A DNA stretch of 64,000 bases from Slackia sp. (GTDB lineage: Bacteria > Actinomycetota > Coriobacteriia > Coriobacteriales > Eggerthellaceae), in NCBI GenBank assembly GCA_029266945.1, contig JARIED010000028.1, forward strand, positions 19,201 to 83,200, written 5' to 3'. Position 1 is the stretch's first letter. The number at the start of each line of letters is the position of its first letter. The notes beneath the pieces were generated by a model. It had not been told where the DNA came from and did no database searches. It saw nothing but the letters and a program-made list of their open reading frames with translations. Made by a program: the position numbers and the translations under genes. This document shows positions 8,425 through 17,935 of this stretch, piece by piece.

Positions 8425-11400
8425 ATGACGAGAGAATTCAAATCGATGGACGGCAATAACGCCGCGGCGTACGTTTCCTATGCGTTCACCGAGGTTGCCG
8501 GCATCTATCCCATTACGCCTTCGAGCCCCATGGCCGACTTCGTCGACCAGTGGTCTGCACAGGGTAAGAAGAACATCTTCGGCACCACGGTGAAGGTGTG
8601 CGAGATGCAGTCCGAGGGCGGCGCCGCCGGCACCATGCACGGTTCGCTCGCCGCAGGCGCATTGACCACGTCCTACACCGCATCGCAGGGCCTTCTTCTC
8701 ATGATTCCGAACATGTACAAGATGGCCGGCGAGCTGCTCCCCGGCGTGCTTCATGTCAGCGCCCGTACTGTGGCCACCCAGGCCCTCAATATTTTCGGCG
8801 ACCATTCCGACGTCATGGCATGCCGCCAGACGGGCTTTGCGATGCTCGCCGAGGGCAACGTCCAGGAGGTCATGGATCTTTCTGCCGTCGCTCACCTTTC
8901 CGCCATTAAGGGTCGCGTGCCCTTCATCAACTTCTTCGACGGCTTCCGTACCTCGCATGAGGTCCAGAAGGTCGCCGTCTGGGATTACGACGACCTTGCC
9001 GACATGTGCGACATGGACGCCGTCCGCGATTTCCGTGCCCATGCGCTCAATCCGGAGCACCCCGCCATGCGCGGCAGCCACGAGAACGGCGACATCTTCT
9101 TCCAGCATCGCGAGGCGTGCAACGGCTACTATGACGCCCTTCCCGCGGTGGTCGAAGACTACATGCATCAGGTCAATGAGAAGCTCGGCACCAATTACGA
9201 GCTGTTCAACTACTACGGCGCGCCCGACGCCGAGCGCGTGATCGTGGCCATGGGCTCGTTCTGCGACGTGGCCGAAGAGGTCATCGACTATATGAACGCC
9301 CGTGGCGAGAAGGTCGGTCTGGTGAAGGTCCGCCTGTACCGTCCGTTCGTCACCGAGAAATTCGTCGCGGCCCTTCCCAAGACCGTGAAGAAAATCGCCG
9401 TGCTCGACCGTACCAAGGAACCCGGCTCCGTGGGCGAGCCCCTGTACCTCGACGTCATCAACGCGCTCGCCATCGAGGGCGTTTCCGGCATCACCGTGGT
9501 CGGCGGCCGCTACGGCCTGGGTTCGAAGGACACCCCGCCTTCGTCGGTCTTCGCCGTCTACACCGAGATTGCCAAGGACGACCCGAAGCGCGAGTTCACC
9601 ATCGGCATCGTCGACGACGTCACGGGCCTGTCCCTGCCTGAAGACCCCGATTGCCCGAATACGGCCGCTGCCGGCACGATCGAATGCAAGTTCTGGGGCC
9701 TCGGCGGCGACGGCACGGTCGGCGCGAACAAGAACTCGATCAAAATCATCGGCGACCACACCGACAAATACGTGCAGGCGTACTTCCAGTACGACTCCAA
9801 GAAGACGGGCGGCGTGACGATCAGCCACCTGCGCTTCGGCGACGCTCCAATCCGCAGCTCTTACTACGTCAACAAGGCCGACTTTGTGGCATGCCACAAT
9901 CCCTCGTACGTCACGAAGGATTTCCCCATGGTTTACGACGTCAAGCCCGGCGGTACGTTCATGATCAACTGCCAGTGGACGCCCGAAGAGCTTGAGCATC
10001 ATCTGAGCGCCGACGCGAAACGCTACATCGCTAAAAACGACGTCAAGCTCTACACCATCAACGCCATCGACCTCGCGATCGAAATCGGCATGGGCAAGCG
10101 CACCAACACCATCCTGCAGTCCGCGTTCTTCACGCTGACCGGCGTGCTGACCCAGGAAGACGCCATCCGCTACATGAAGGATGCCGCAACCAAGTCCTAC
10201 CTGAAGAAGGGCCAGGACGTGGTCGATACCAACCATCGTGCGATCGATGCGGGCGCCACGGCGTTCACGCGCATCGAGGTTCCCGCTAGCTGGCTCGACG
10301 CTTCCGACGAGAAGGAAGAGGCCGTCCGCGCCGGCAAGCCCGAACTCGTGAAGATGGTCACCTCCATCATGGAACCCGTCGGCCGCATGGACGGCGACAG
10401 CCTGCCCGTCTCCGCATTCGTCGACCATGTCGACGGCCAGTTCGAGCAGGGCGCATCCGCCTACGAGAAGCGCGGCATCGCCGTGTCAGTCCCGACGTGG
10501 GATGCTTCCACCTGCATCCAGTGCAACCAGTGCGCCTTCGTCTGCCCGCACGCGACCATCCGTCCGTTCGCGCTGACCGAGGAAGAGGCGGCGGCCGCTC
10601 CCGAGGCCACCACGCTTATCCCCGCCAAGGGCAAGACCGCGGCTGGCATGCAGTACACGCTCGCCATTTCACCGCTCGACTGCATGGGCTGCAACGTCTG
10701 TGTGGTCCAGTGCCCGACCAACTCGCTTTCCATGGCTCCCGCCGAGGGCGAGATGGCTCAGCAGGACGTTTTCGACTACTGCGTCGCGGAAGTCTCCGAT
10801 AAGCCTGAGATTCAGGACGCCACGGTCAAGGGCAGTCAGTTCAAGCAGCCGCTGCTCGAGTTCTCCGGCGCCTGCGCGGGTTGCGCCCAGACCGCTTATG
10901 CCCGTCTGGTCACCCAGCTGTTCGGCGACCGCATGTACATCTCCAACGCAACGGGTTGCTCGTCGATCTGGGGCGGCCCCGCCGCAACCTCTCCGTATAC
11001 GGTGAACAAGGAAGGCCGCGGTCCTGCATGGGCGAACTCCCTGTTCGAAGATAACGCCGAGCACGGCCTGGGCATGTTTTTGGGCCAGAACGCCGTGCGC
11101 GACAAGCTCGTCGTCGAAAGCGAGCAGCTGATCGCCGAGGCTGGCGACGCCGAACTCAAGGACGCCGCCGCCGCATGGGTCGAAGCACGCAACGATGCAG
11201 AGGCGAGCAAGGCCGCATCCGAGGCCTACGTCGCGGCGCTCGAGAAGGCCGTCGCCGCTCAGGACGCCACGAGCGAGCTGGCTGCATCCGTGCTGGCCGA
11301 TAAGGACTACCTCGCCAAGAAATCCGTCTGGATCTTCGGCGGCGACGGCTGGGCCTACGACATCGGCTACGGCGGCCTCGATCACGTGCTCGCGTCGGGC

Positions 11401-11973
11401 GAGGACGTCAACGTCTTCGTCTTCGACACCGAGGTCTACTCCAACACCGGCGGCCAGGCTTCCAAGGCTTCCAATATCGGCCAGGTGGCCCAGTTCGCCG
11501 CGGCGGGCAAGGACATCAAGAAGAAGAGCCTTGCCGAAATCGCCATCAGCTACGGCTACGTCTACGTGGCGCAGGTCGCCATGGGCGCCAAGCCTGCACA
11601 GACCATGAAGGCGATCGCCGAGGCCGAAGCCTATCCCGGACCGTCTCTGATCATCGGCTACTCGCCCTGCGAGATGCACTCCATCAAGGGCGGCATGGCC
11701 AATTGCATGGTCGAGATGGAGCGCGCGGTGGATTGCGGCTACTGGAACCTGTACCGTTTCAACCCCGCCGCGCCGGCAGGCAAGAAGTTCTCTCTCGATT
11801 CCAAGGAGCCCAAGGGCGGCTACCGCGAGTTCCTGATGAACGAGGCTCGTTACAGCCGTTTGACGCGCGAGTTCCCGGACCGTGCGGACGAACTCTTCGA
11901 GCAGAACGAGAAGGCCGCGATCGAGCGCTACGAGCATCTGCTCAAGCTGAAGGATGTCTACGCCGAGGCGTAG
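8425..11973 (+). CDS. nifJ: Pyruvate:ferredoxin (flavodoxin) oxidoreductase
   Basis: A 1182-residue single-chain PFOR that converts pyruvate and CoA to acetyl-CoA and CO2 with reduction of ferredoxin, the central oxidative step in anaerobes. Domains in order: the N-terminal pyruvate-binding domain (GIYPITPSSPMAD), the central CoA/transketolase-like part, two [4Fe-4S] ferredoxin motifs (CIQCNQCAFVCPH from residue 697, CMGCNVCVVQCP from 753), and the C-terminal TPP domain with CAGCAQT, GCSSIWGG and GGDGWAYDIGYGG near 973. Length matches NifJ. ATG 8425 has AAAGGAG 7 nt upstream; an in-frame upstream ATG at 8353 lacks one. It is monocistronic and ends at a strong terminator. Confidence 0.96.
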   Translation: MTREFKSMDGNNAAAYVSYAFTEVAGIYPITPSSPMADFVDQWSAQGKKNIFGTTVKVCEMQSEGGAAGTMHGSLAAGALTTSYTASQGLLLMIPNMYKMAGELLPGVLHVSARTVATQALNIFGDHSDVMACRQTGFAMLAEGNVQEVMDLSAVAHLSAIKGRVPFINFFDGFRTSHEVQKVAVWDYDDLADMCDMDAVRDFRAHALNPEHPAMRGSHENGDIFFQHREACNGYYDALPAVVEDYMHQVNEKLGTNYELFNYYGAPDAERVIVAMGSFCDVAEEVIDYMNARGEKVGLVKVRLYRPFVTEKFVAALPKTVKKIAVLDRTKEPGSVGEPLYLDVINALAIEGVSGITVVGGRYGLGSKDTPPSSVFAVYTEIAKDDPKREFTIGIVDDVTGLSLPEDPDCPNTAAAGTIECKFWGLGGDGTVGANKNSIKIIGDHTDKYVQAYFQYDSKKTGGVTISHLRFGDAPIRSSYYVNKADFVACHNPSYVTKDFPMVYDVKPGGTFMINCQWTPEELEHHLSADAKRYIAKNDVKLYTINAIDLAIEIGMGKRTNTILQSAFFTLTGVLTQEDAIRYMKDAATKSYLKKGQDVVDTNHRAIDAGATAFTRIEVPASWLDASDEKEEAVRAGKPELVKMVTSIMEPVGRMDGDSLPVSAFVDHVDGQFEQGASAYEKRGIAVSVPTWDASTCIQCNQCAFVCPHATIRPFALTEEEAAAAPEATTLIPAKGKTAAGMQYTLAISPLDCMGCNVCVVQCPTNSLSMAPAEGEMAQQDVFDYCVAEVSDKPEIQDATVKGSQFKQPLLEFSGACAGCAQTAYARLVTQLFGDRMYISNATGCSSIWGGPAATSPYTVNKEGRGPAWANSLFEDNAEHGLGMFLGQNAVRDKLVVESEQLIAEAGDAELKDAAAAWVEARNDAEASKAASEAYVAALEKAVAAQDATSELAASVLADKDYLAKKSVWIFGGDGWAYDIGYGGLDHVLASGEDVNVFVFDTEVYSNTGGQASKASNIGQVAQFAAAGKDIKKKSLAEIAISYGYVYVAQVAMGAKPAQTMKAIAEAEAYPGPSLIIGYSPCEMHSIKGGMANCMVEMERAVDCGYWNLYRFNPAAPAGKKFSLDSKEPKGGYREFLMNEARYSRLTREFPDRADELFEQNEKAAIERYEHLLKLKDVYAEA

Positions 11974-11990
11974 GAGTTCTTCCCGGCATC

Positions 11991-12019
11991 AAAGAACCCG
12001 CTTCGGCGGGTTCTTTTTT
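11991..12019 (+). terminator. Intrinsic terminator after nifJ
   Basis: AAGAACCCGC and GCGGGTTCTT pair around a TTCG tetraloop, followed by a run of T. Confidence 0.93.
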
Positions 12020-12082
12020 TCGCGTGCCGTCCGCACGGAGCGGGGAAGACCTCTCGCATACGATGGCGTGCCGTAGCCCGCA

Positions 12083-12115
12083 ACGAAAAACGCCCGCGAC
12101 GGATGTCGCGGGCGT
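12083..12115 (-). terminator. Terminator of the aspartate aminotransferase gene
   Basis: An 11-bp perfect stem (12090-12100 with 12105-12115) and GGAT loop. On the minus strand it runs into TTTTTCGTT, so it serves the minus-strand gene. Confidence 0.85.
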
Positions 12116-12153
12116 GTGCGGGGCGAAGGGCCGTGCCGCGTTCTTCGCGGTCT

Positions 12154-13434
12154 TTAGTCGTTCAGGAGCGCCTCGACGCTTGCGAGCTTCGCGCAGCAGA
12201 CGAAGATCTCCATGGCCTGCTCGAGCTCTTCGAGCGGCGGCAGGGTGGGGGCGATGCGGATATTCGAATCGTTCGGGTCGTTTTTGCGCGGCCACGTTGC
12301 GCCCGCGCCTGTCATGGTGACGCCTGCTTCCTTGGCAAGAGCGACGGTGCGCTTCGCCGTGCCAGTCATGCCGTCGAAGCTGACGAAGTATCCGCCGTCG
12401 GGTTTGCTCCACGTGGCGCATCCTGCTTCGGCCAGGCCCTCTTCGAGCATGCGGTCGACCAGTTCGAACTTGGGACGCAGAAGCGCGGCGTGCTTGCGCA
12501 TGTGTTCGGCCACGCCTTCCGCGTCGCGCAGGAAGCGGACGTGGCGAAGCTGGTTGAGCTTGTCGTAGCCGACGGTCTGGATGCCCACGCGTGCCTTGAT
12601 TTCGGCGACGTTGGCGGCGCTGGCGGCCACGGCGGCGATGCCTGCGCCCGGGAAGGTCACCTTCGAAGTGCTTGCGAACTTGAAATACCTGTCAGGGTTG
12701 CCTGCGGCGTCGCACGCTTGCGCGATGTCGGCGACATGGGCGGCGCGTTCTTCGTAGAGATGGTGCACACAATAGGCGTTGTCCCAGAAGATGCGGAAAT
12801 CGTCTGCCGCACACGGCATGGATGCCAGGCGACGGACGGTTTCGTCGCTGTAGACGGCGCCGCTCGGGTTGGAGTACTGGGGCACGCACCAAATGCCCTT
12901 GATCGCGGGGTCGGCGGCCGCGAGGCGCTCGACCTCGTCCATGTCGGGGCCGTCCGGGCCCAGGGCCACGGGAATCATCTCGATGCCGTAGGATTCGGTG
13001 ATGGCGAAATGGCGGTCGTAGCCTGGAACGGGGCATAGCCATTTGACGTCGTCGAGGTCTTTCCACGGCGTGTTGCCGAGGTATCCGTGCATCATGCCCT
13101 GCGTCACGAGGTCGAACATGATGTTGAGGCTCGAATTGCCGAACACGCACACCGTGGCGAGATCGTGGTCCATGATCTGCCCCATGAGCGCTTTGGCTTC
13201 GGCGATGCCGTCCATGACGCCGTAGTTGCGGCAGTCGGTGCCGTCCTGCGCCATCAGTTCGGAAGCCGCATCCACGACGTCGAGCAGCGGCAGGCTCAGC
13301 TCGAGCTGGGCGGCGGAGGGCTTTCCTCGCGCCATATTAAGAGAAAGGTCTTTCGCACAGTGGTCGGCATACTCGCGTTCGAGGGCGCGCCGGAGCTCTT
13401 TGAGCTGCGTCCTGTCAAGGTCGGCGTACGACAT
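12154..13434 (-). CDS. Aspartate aminotransferase, type Ic (fold-type I PLP enzyme)
   Basis: A 426-residue PLP-dependent aminotransferase of the MocR-like type-Ic aspartate aminotransferase family common in actinobacteria. It would move amino groups between aspartate or similar amino acids and 2-oxoglutarate. Visible: NMARGKPS near residue 33, GNSSLN at 100-105 for phosphate binding, YSNPSGAVYS at about 187-196, DNAYCVHHL at 218-226 and the Schiff-base lysine in STSKVTFPGAG (Lys258). The start is ATG 13434 with AGGAGGAG on its 5' side. It is transcribed alone, divergent from putP, and ends at its own terminator. Substrate preference cannot be read from sequence. Confidence 0.87.
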   Translation of the reverse strand: MSYADLDRTQLKELRRALEREYADHCAKDLSLNMARGKPSAAQLELSLPLLDVVDAASELMAQDGTDCRNYGVMDGIAEAKALMGQIMDHDLATVCVFGNSSLNIMFDLVTQGMMHGYLGNTPWKDLDDVKWLCPVPGYDRHFAITESYGIEMIPVALGPDGPDMDEVERLAAADPAIKGIWCVPQYSNPSGAVYSDETVRRLASMPCAADDFRIFWDNAYCVHHLYEERAAHVADIAQACDAAGNPDRYFKFASTSKVTFPGAGIAAVAASAANVAEIKARVGIQTVGYDKLNQLRHVRFLRDAEGVAEHMRKHAALLRPKFELVDRMLEEGLAEAGCATWSKPDGGYFVSFDGMTGTAKRTVALAKEAGVTMTGAGATWPRKNDPNDSNIRIAPTLPPLEELEQAMEIFVCCAKLASVEALLND

Positions 13435-13522
13435 TCGTCTCCTCCTTTAGATTCGTTTGCCGTTCGGGGGAGGCGCTTTAGCATCATAAAGCACCTCGTG
13501 TCTTCGCGGCCTTACTTTACCG

Positions 13523-13528
13523 TATAAT
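13523..13528 (+). promoter_or_regulatory. -10 element of putP
   Basis: TATAAT lies 38 nt before the putP start in the 130-bp divergent gap between the aminotransferase gene and putP. The -35 region is weak. Confidence 0.5.
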
Positions 13529-13566
13529 TGGCAATTGCTTTTGTTCTAATCATGAGAGGAGGGACG

Positions 13567-15135
13567 ATGTCTGTAGACGACATCCAAGTCGTTCTTGCGA
13601 TGGCCCTGTACTTCGTCGTCGTGCTTGCGGTGGGCTTTTTCTATTTGAAAAAGTCGAACGCAAGTTCCGAGAACTACTTTTTGGGAGGTCGAGGCCTCGG
13701 TCCGTGGTTGACGGCCCTGTCTGCCGAGGCGTCGGACATGTCGGGATGGCTGTTGATGGGTCTTCCCGGCATCGCGTATTTCACGGGTGCATCCGATGCC
13801 ATGTGGACGGCTATCGGCCTGGCAATCGGCACGTATCTGAATTGGAAGTTCGTCGCCAAGCGTCTGCGCAAGTATTCCGAAGTGGCGGGCAACGCCATCA
13901 CGCTGCCTGACTTCTTCAGCAACCGCTTCCACGACGACAAGCGCGTCCTCATGAGCGTCGCCGCGTTGATCATCCTGCTATTCTTCTGTATCTACTGCGG
14001 CAGCTGCTTCGTGACGTGCGGCAAGCTCTTCGCGACGCTGTTCGGCCTCGACTACACCACGATGATGATCCTCGGCGCCCTCGTCGTATTCGTCTACACG
14101 TTCGTCGGCGGCTACCTGTCGGTATGCACCACCGACCTGATTCAGGGCTCAATCATGGTCTGCGCCCTCGTCGTCGTGTTCGTGGGCAGCGTGGCTATGG
14201 CGGGCGGCGTCGACAACACCGTCGCCTTCCTGCAGTCCATTCCGGGCTTCCTGTCCGCGACGCATCAGGCGTCGCCGGTTCTCGACGAGGCGGGCAATCA
14301 GGTCGTGGAAGGCGGGCTTCCCGTCTTCGGCGAGGCCGTCGTCTACGGTTCCGGCATCATCACCATCGTCAGCTGCCTGGCGTGGGGTCTCGGCTACTTC
14401 GGCATGCCGCAGGTGCTCGTGCGCTTCATGAGCGTGCGTCATTCCAAGGAAATCAAGAAGAGCCGCATCATCGCGGTCGTGTGGGTGGTCGTTTCGCTGG
14501 CAAGCGCCGTCTGCATCGGCCTTGTGGGCCGCGCCGCCATTCCGACGGCGTTTCTCACGGCGTCGAGCGCCGAGTCGGTGTTCGTCGTGCTGGCTCAGAT
14601 CATGCTTCCTTCGTTCGCGTGCGGTCTTGTGGTGTCGGGCATCTTCGCGGCCACCATGTCTTCGTCGTCGAGCTATCTGTTGATCGCGGGCTCTGCTATC
14701 GCGCAGAACCTATATAAGGGTTTGATCAATAAGAACGCCACCGAGGCTCAGACCATGTTCGTCTCGCGCGTGGCCCTCACGGTCATCCTGATTTTCGGCA
14801 TTCTGATCGCGCTTGATCAGAACTCGTCGATCTTCCAAGTGGTGTCGTATGCATGGGCAGGATTCGGCGCCTCCTTCGGTCCGCTGATGCTGTGCAGCCT
14901 CTACTGGCGTCGCACGAACCGCCAGGGCGCCCTTGCGGGCATGCTGACGGGCGCGGTCACCGTCATCGTGTGGAATCTCTTCGTCAAGCAGCTCGGCGGA
15001 ATCTTCGCGGTCTACGAGCTTTTGCCCGGATTCATCTTCGCGTTGATCGCAATCGTGGTCGTTTCTCTTCTGACGGAGAAGCCTTCGAAAGAAGTCACCG
15101 ACGAATTCGACCGCTATATGGATGCCGACGTCTAA
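13567..15135 (+). CDS. putP: Sodium/proline symporter
   Basis: A 522-residue sodium:solute symporter with about 13 membrane helices, importing proline with sodium. The stretch SAEASDMSGWLLMGLPG (helix 2) is the PutP signature that lines the sodium and proline sites, and YFGMPQVLVRFM is also typical. I chose ATG 13567, 4 nt after a GAGGAGGG ribosome site, rather than the in-frame ATG at 13528, which overlaps the -10 element. Proline versus another substrate is inferred from the helix-2 match. It is monocistronic with a strong terminator 75 nt downstream. Confidence 0.9.
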   Translation: MSVDDIQVVLAMALYFVVVLAVGFFYLKKSNASSENYFLGGRGLGPWLTALSAEASDMSGWLLMGLPGIAYFTGASDAMWTAIGLAIGTYLNWKFVAKRLRKYSEVAGNAITLPDFFSNRFHDDKRVLMSVAALIILLFFCIYCGSCFVTCGKLFATLFGLDYTTMMILGALVVFVYTFVGGYLSVCTTDLIQGSIMVCALVVVFVGSVAMAGGVDNTVAFLQSIPGFLSATHQASPVLDEAGNQVVEGGLPVFGEAVVYGSGIITIVSCLAWGLGYFGMPQVLVRFMSVRHSKEIKKSRIIAVVWVVVSLASAVCIGLVGRAAIPTAFLTASSAESVFVVLAQIMLPSFACGLVVSGIFAATMSSSSSYLLIAGSAIAQNLYKGLINKNATEAQTMFVSRVALTVILIFGILIALDQNSSIFQVVSYAWAGFGASFGPLMLCSLYWRRTNRQGALAGMLTGAVTVIVWNLFVKQLGGIFAVYELLPGFIFALIAIVVVSLLTEKPSKEVTDEFDRYMDADV

Positions 15136-15210
15136 AGAACGCTTGCGCGAAAAAGCGAAACGGCGGTTCCGAGCATCGTTTCAGACGATATTTTTCGAAG
15201 CCGAATAAGG

Positions 15211-15245
15211 AATACGGGGTGGAAATCACCCCGTATTTTTTTATT
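15211..15245 (+). terminator. Intrinsic terminator after putP
   Basis: An 11-bp perfect stem (15211-15221 with 15227-15237) is followed by a seven-T run. It opens a 250-bp gene-free, AT-rich stretch before the tRNA operon. Confidence 0.92.
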
Positions 15246-15260
15246 TCGACAAAAATTTTT

Positions 15261-15278
15261 TTGACAAAGTTTGGTCAA
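15261..15278. promoter_or_regulatory. Operator-like dyad upstream of the tRNA-tuf operon
   Basis: TTGAC and GTCAA are separated by 8 bp and centred in an AT-rich region about 100 bp before the operon promoter. A further TTGACA lies at 15291-15296. This could be a regulator site or chance; no partner -10 boxes are evident for these TTGACA copies. Confidence 0.3.
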
Positions 15279-15375
15279 GAGGGGCTGGATTTGACATTTC
15301 ATGTAAGAAAAAAGCCAGGTAGATACCAAGAAATAGGGGGTTATAGAATGGATACGCCCGGCAGCGTGTAGAGTG

Positions 15376-15404
15376 TTGACACGCATTTGTGGCTAGCGTA
15401 TTAT
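15376..15404 (+). promoter_or_regulatory. Strong promoter of the tRNA-Tyr/Thr/Met-tuf operon
   Basis: Perfect TTGACA (15376-15381), exact 17-bp spacer and TATTAT (15399-15404). This is the best sigma-70-type promoter in the window and is followed about 90 nt later by tRNA-Tyr, as expected for stable RNA. Confidence 0.88.
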
Positions 15405-15492
15405 GCACTTCGTTCGCGGGACGGAAACGAAAAACGAACCGCGAACCGCAGCTTGATAAGTACACATATTGCATCGAGCACCTTGATGAACT

Positions 15493-15577
15493 GGGCGTGT
15501 GCCCGAGTGGTTAAAGGGGACGGGCTGTAAACCCGTTAGCTATGCTTACCTAGGTTCGAATCCTAGCGCGCCCACCA
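15493..15577 (+). tRNA. tRNA-Tyr (anticodon GTA)
   Basis: An 85-nt class II tRNA with a long variable arm. Acceptor GGGCGTG pairs with CGCGCCC; the anticodon loop CTGTAAA sits on an ACGGG/CCCGT stem. The CCA end is encoded. Confidence 0.96.
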
Positions 15578-15581
15578 GTTT

Positions 15582-15657
15582 GCCCGTGTAGCTCAGTAGG
15601 TAGAGCACTTCGTTGGTAACGAAGAGGTCACCGGTTCAAGTCCGGTCGCGGGCTCCA
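15582..15657 (+). tRNA. tRNA-Thr (anticodon GGT)
   Basis: 76 nt, with acceptor GCCCGTG/CGCGGGC, anticodon stem CTTCG/CGAAG and loop TTGGTAA. CCA is encoded. It starts 4 nt after tRNA-Tyr, so both come from one transcript. Confidence 0.96.
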
Positions 15658-15705
15658 TTTTTACTACGAATGGAGCTTATCAAATTAGGTTCTGTTAGTA
15701 TATAC

Positions 15706-15782
15706 GGCGGTGTAGCTCAGTTGGTTAGAGCACACGGTTCATACCCGTGGCGTCACTGGTTCGAATCCAGTCACCGCTACCA
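15706..15782 (+). tRNA. tRNA-Met (anticodon CAT, elongator)
   Basis: 77 nt; anticodon stem CACGG/CCGTG with loop TTCATAC and encoded CCA. It lacks the three consecutive G-C pairs in the anticodon stem and the C1-A72 mismatch of initiator tRNA, so it reads as elongator Met (a CAT-anticodon Ile2 tRNA is not fully excluded). Confidence 0.93.
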
Positions 15783-15794
15783 TTTGTATTTTTG

Positions 15795-15823
15795 CACGCG
15801 CCTTTACGGCGCGTGTCTTTTAT
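15795..15823 (+). terminator. Terminator or attenuator between tRNA-Met and tuf
   Basis: An 8-bp stem (CACGCGCC with GGCGCGTG) and 5-nt loop are followed by TCTTTTAT. As no clear separate tuf promoter is seen, it may let part of the transcription through to tuf, or tuf may start just downstream. Confidence 0.65.
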
Positions 15824-15866
15824 CACGTTAGTATTTGGTCGCAAGACCATTCCAAGAGGAGGAATA

Positions 15867-17069
<1,203 letters not shown>

Positions 17070-17093
17070 CTCTTGGATTTACGATGATTAGAT

Positions 17094-17125
17094 GAAGAGC
17101 CCGCTTTCGGGCGGGCTCTTCTCTT
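17094..17125 (+). terminator. Intrinsic terminator after tuf
   Basis: An 11-bp perfect stem (17094-17104 with 17111-17121) and 6-nt loop, followed by a short T-rich tract. Confidence 0.85.
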
Positions 17126-17144
17126 CAAGGTCTGCTCTTATGTG

Positions 17145-17150
17145 TACAAT
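17145..17150 (+). promoter_or_regulatory. -10 element of rpmG
   Basis: TACAAT lies 37 nt before the rpmG start and just after the tuf terminator. The -35 region is poorly conserved. Confidence 0.45.
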
Positions 17151-17187
17151 CATCAAGCTACAAAACGATTAACTTGAAGGAGAATTC

Positions 17188-17337
17188 ATGCGTACGTTGG
17201 TCACCCTGGCCTGCACCGAGTGCAAGCGCCGCAATTACACGACCAAAAAGAACAAGCAGAATAATCCGGATCGTATCGAGATGAAGAAGTACTGCAAGTG
17301 GTGCCGCACGCACACCTTGCACAAGGAAACTCGATAA
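17188..17337 (+). CDS. rpmG: Ribosomal protein bL33
   Basis: A 49-residue large-subunit protein of the zinc-binding (C+) type: two C-x-x-C pairs, CTEC at residues 9-12 and CKWC at 36-39. The sequence [12 protein letters not shown] and the [11 protein letters not shown] core are standard for bL33. AAGGAGA lies 5-6 nt before the ATG. The gene is followed 12 nt later by tRNA-Trp and then secE-nusG, the usual rpmG-trnW-secE-nusG order. Confidence 0.95.
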   Translation: MRTLVTLACTECKRRNYTTKKNKQNNPDRIEMKKYCKWCRTHTLHKETR

Positions 17338-17349
17338 GGTAAGGAAAAC

Positions 17350-17426
17350 AGGCCAGTAGCTCCAATTGGCAGAGCGGCGGTCTCCAAAACCGCATGTTGT
17401 GGGTTCGAGTCCTACCTGGCCTGCCA
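17350..17426 (+). tRNA. tRNA-Trp (anticodon CCA)
   Basis: 77 nt with acceptor AGGCCAG/CTGGCCT, anticodon stem GCGGT/ACCGC and loop CTCCAAA; T-stem GTGGG/CCTAC; encoded CCA. Located between rpmG and secE. Confidence 0.96.
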
Positions 17427-17433
17427 GCTTGTT

Positions 17434-17465
17434 CAAGCAGCTTGGAACGCGAGCTGCTTGTTTTG
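17434..17465 (+). terminator. Terminator-like hairpin after tRNA-Trp
   Basis: A perfect 9-bp stem (CAAGCAGCT with AGCTGCTTG) is followed by TTTT. It separates rpmG-tRNA-Trp from secE. A weak TTGTTT/TATCCT pair (17458-17485) may restart transcription. Confidence 0.7.
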
Positions 17466-17512
17466 GGTTTAGGGACATTTATCCTAGAGAGCGATCGTGC
17501 GGTCCCGCACTA

Positions 17513-17554
17513 AACCGCATAAGGGATTAAGAAACCGCATTTAGGGATTAAGAA
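17513..17554 (+). repeat. Tandem imperfect 20-21 bp repeat in the secE leader
   Basis: Two adjacent copies beginning AACCGCAT and ending GGGATTAAGA (17513-17532 and 17533-17553). They differ in a few bases in the middle. Each carries an AGGGA that could act as a ribosome site; the second lies 12 nt before the secE ATG. Confidence 0.8.
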
Positions 17555-17559
17555 AAAAT

Positions 17560-17934
17560 ATGGCGAAAAAGTCTAAAACGCAGCGAGCAAAGGCCTCCGC
17601 TCATCGTCAAGCGAAAAAAGCGCAGGCAGTAGAGCTCGAGGCTCAGGGCATTTCGGCCGAGGAAGCCGCCAAGAAGACCGAGGCAGCGAAGCAGCAGCAG
17701 GCTAAGAAGGCGGATGCTAAAAAGGCCAAGCCTAAGAAACAGCGTTTTAAGTTCTTCAAAGAGGTTAAAGCAGAACTCAAACGTGTTACCTGGCCTACTC
17801 GATCCGAGGTCCTTCGTTGGTCTGGCGTCGTTGTGGCCGCTTTGGTGTTTTTCGGCGTCTTTGTTGCCGTTCTGGACAATCTGATTGTCACCCCTCTGAT
17901 CGTTGCTCTTTCCGGCATAGGGGCAGGACTCTAA
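17560..17934 (+). CDS. secE: Preprotein translocase subunit SecE
   Basis: A 124-residue SecE. The N-terminal 60 residues are Lys/Ala/Gln-rich and probably disordered. The conserved core follows: [19 protein letters not shown] at the cytoplasmic face, then one membrane helix (about 88-113). SecE clamps SecY in the membrane channel used by SecA, whose gene also lies in this window. The stop is 1 nt from nusG, the near-universal secE-nusG pairing. The leader carries a tandem repeat instead of a single clear ribosome site. Confidence 0.95.
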   Translation: MAKKSKTQRAKASAHRQAKKAQAVELEAQGISAEEAAKKTEAAKQQQAKKADAKKAKPKKQRFKFFKEVKAELKRVTWPTRSEVLRWSGVVVAALVFFGVFVAVLDNLIVTPLIVALSGIGAGL

Positions 17935-17935
17935 C

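Noticed and set aside
15261..15300. Two extra promoters from the TTGACA boxes at 15261 and 15291
   Set aside because: Neither has an acceptable -10 at 16-18 bp; only the TTGACA at 15376 does.
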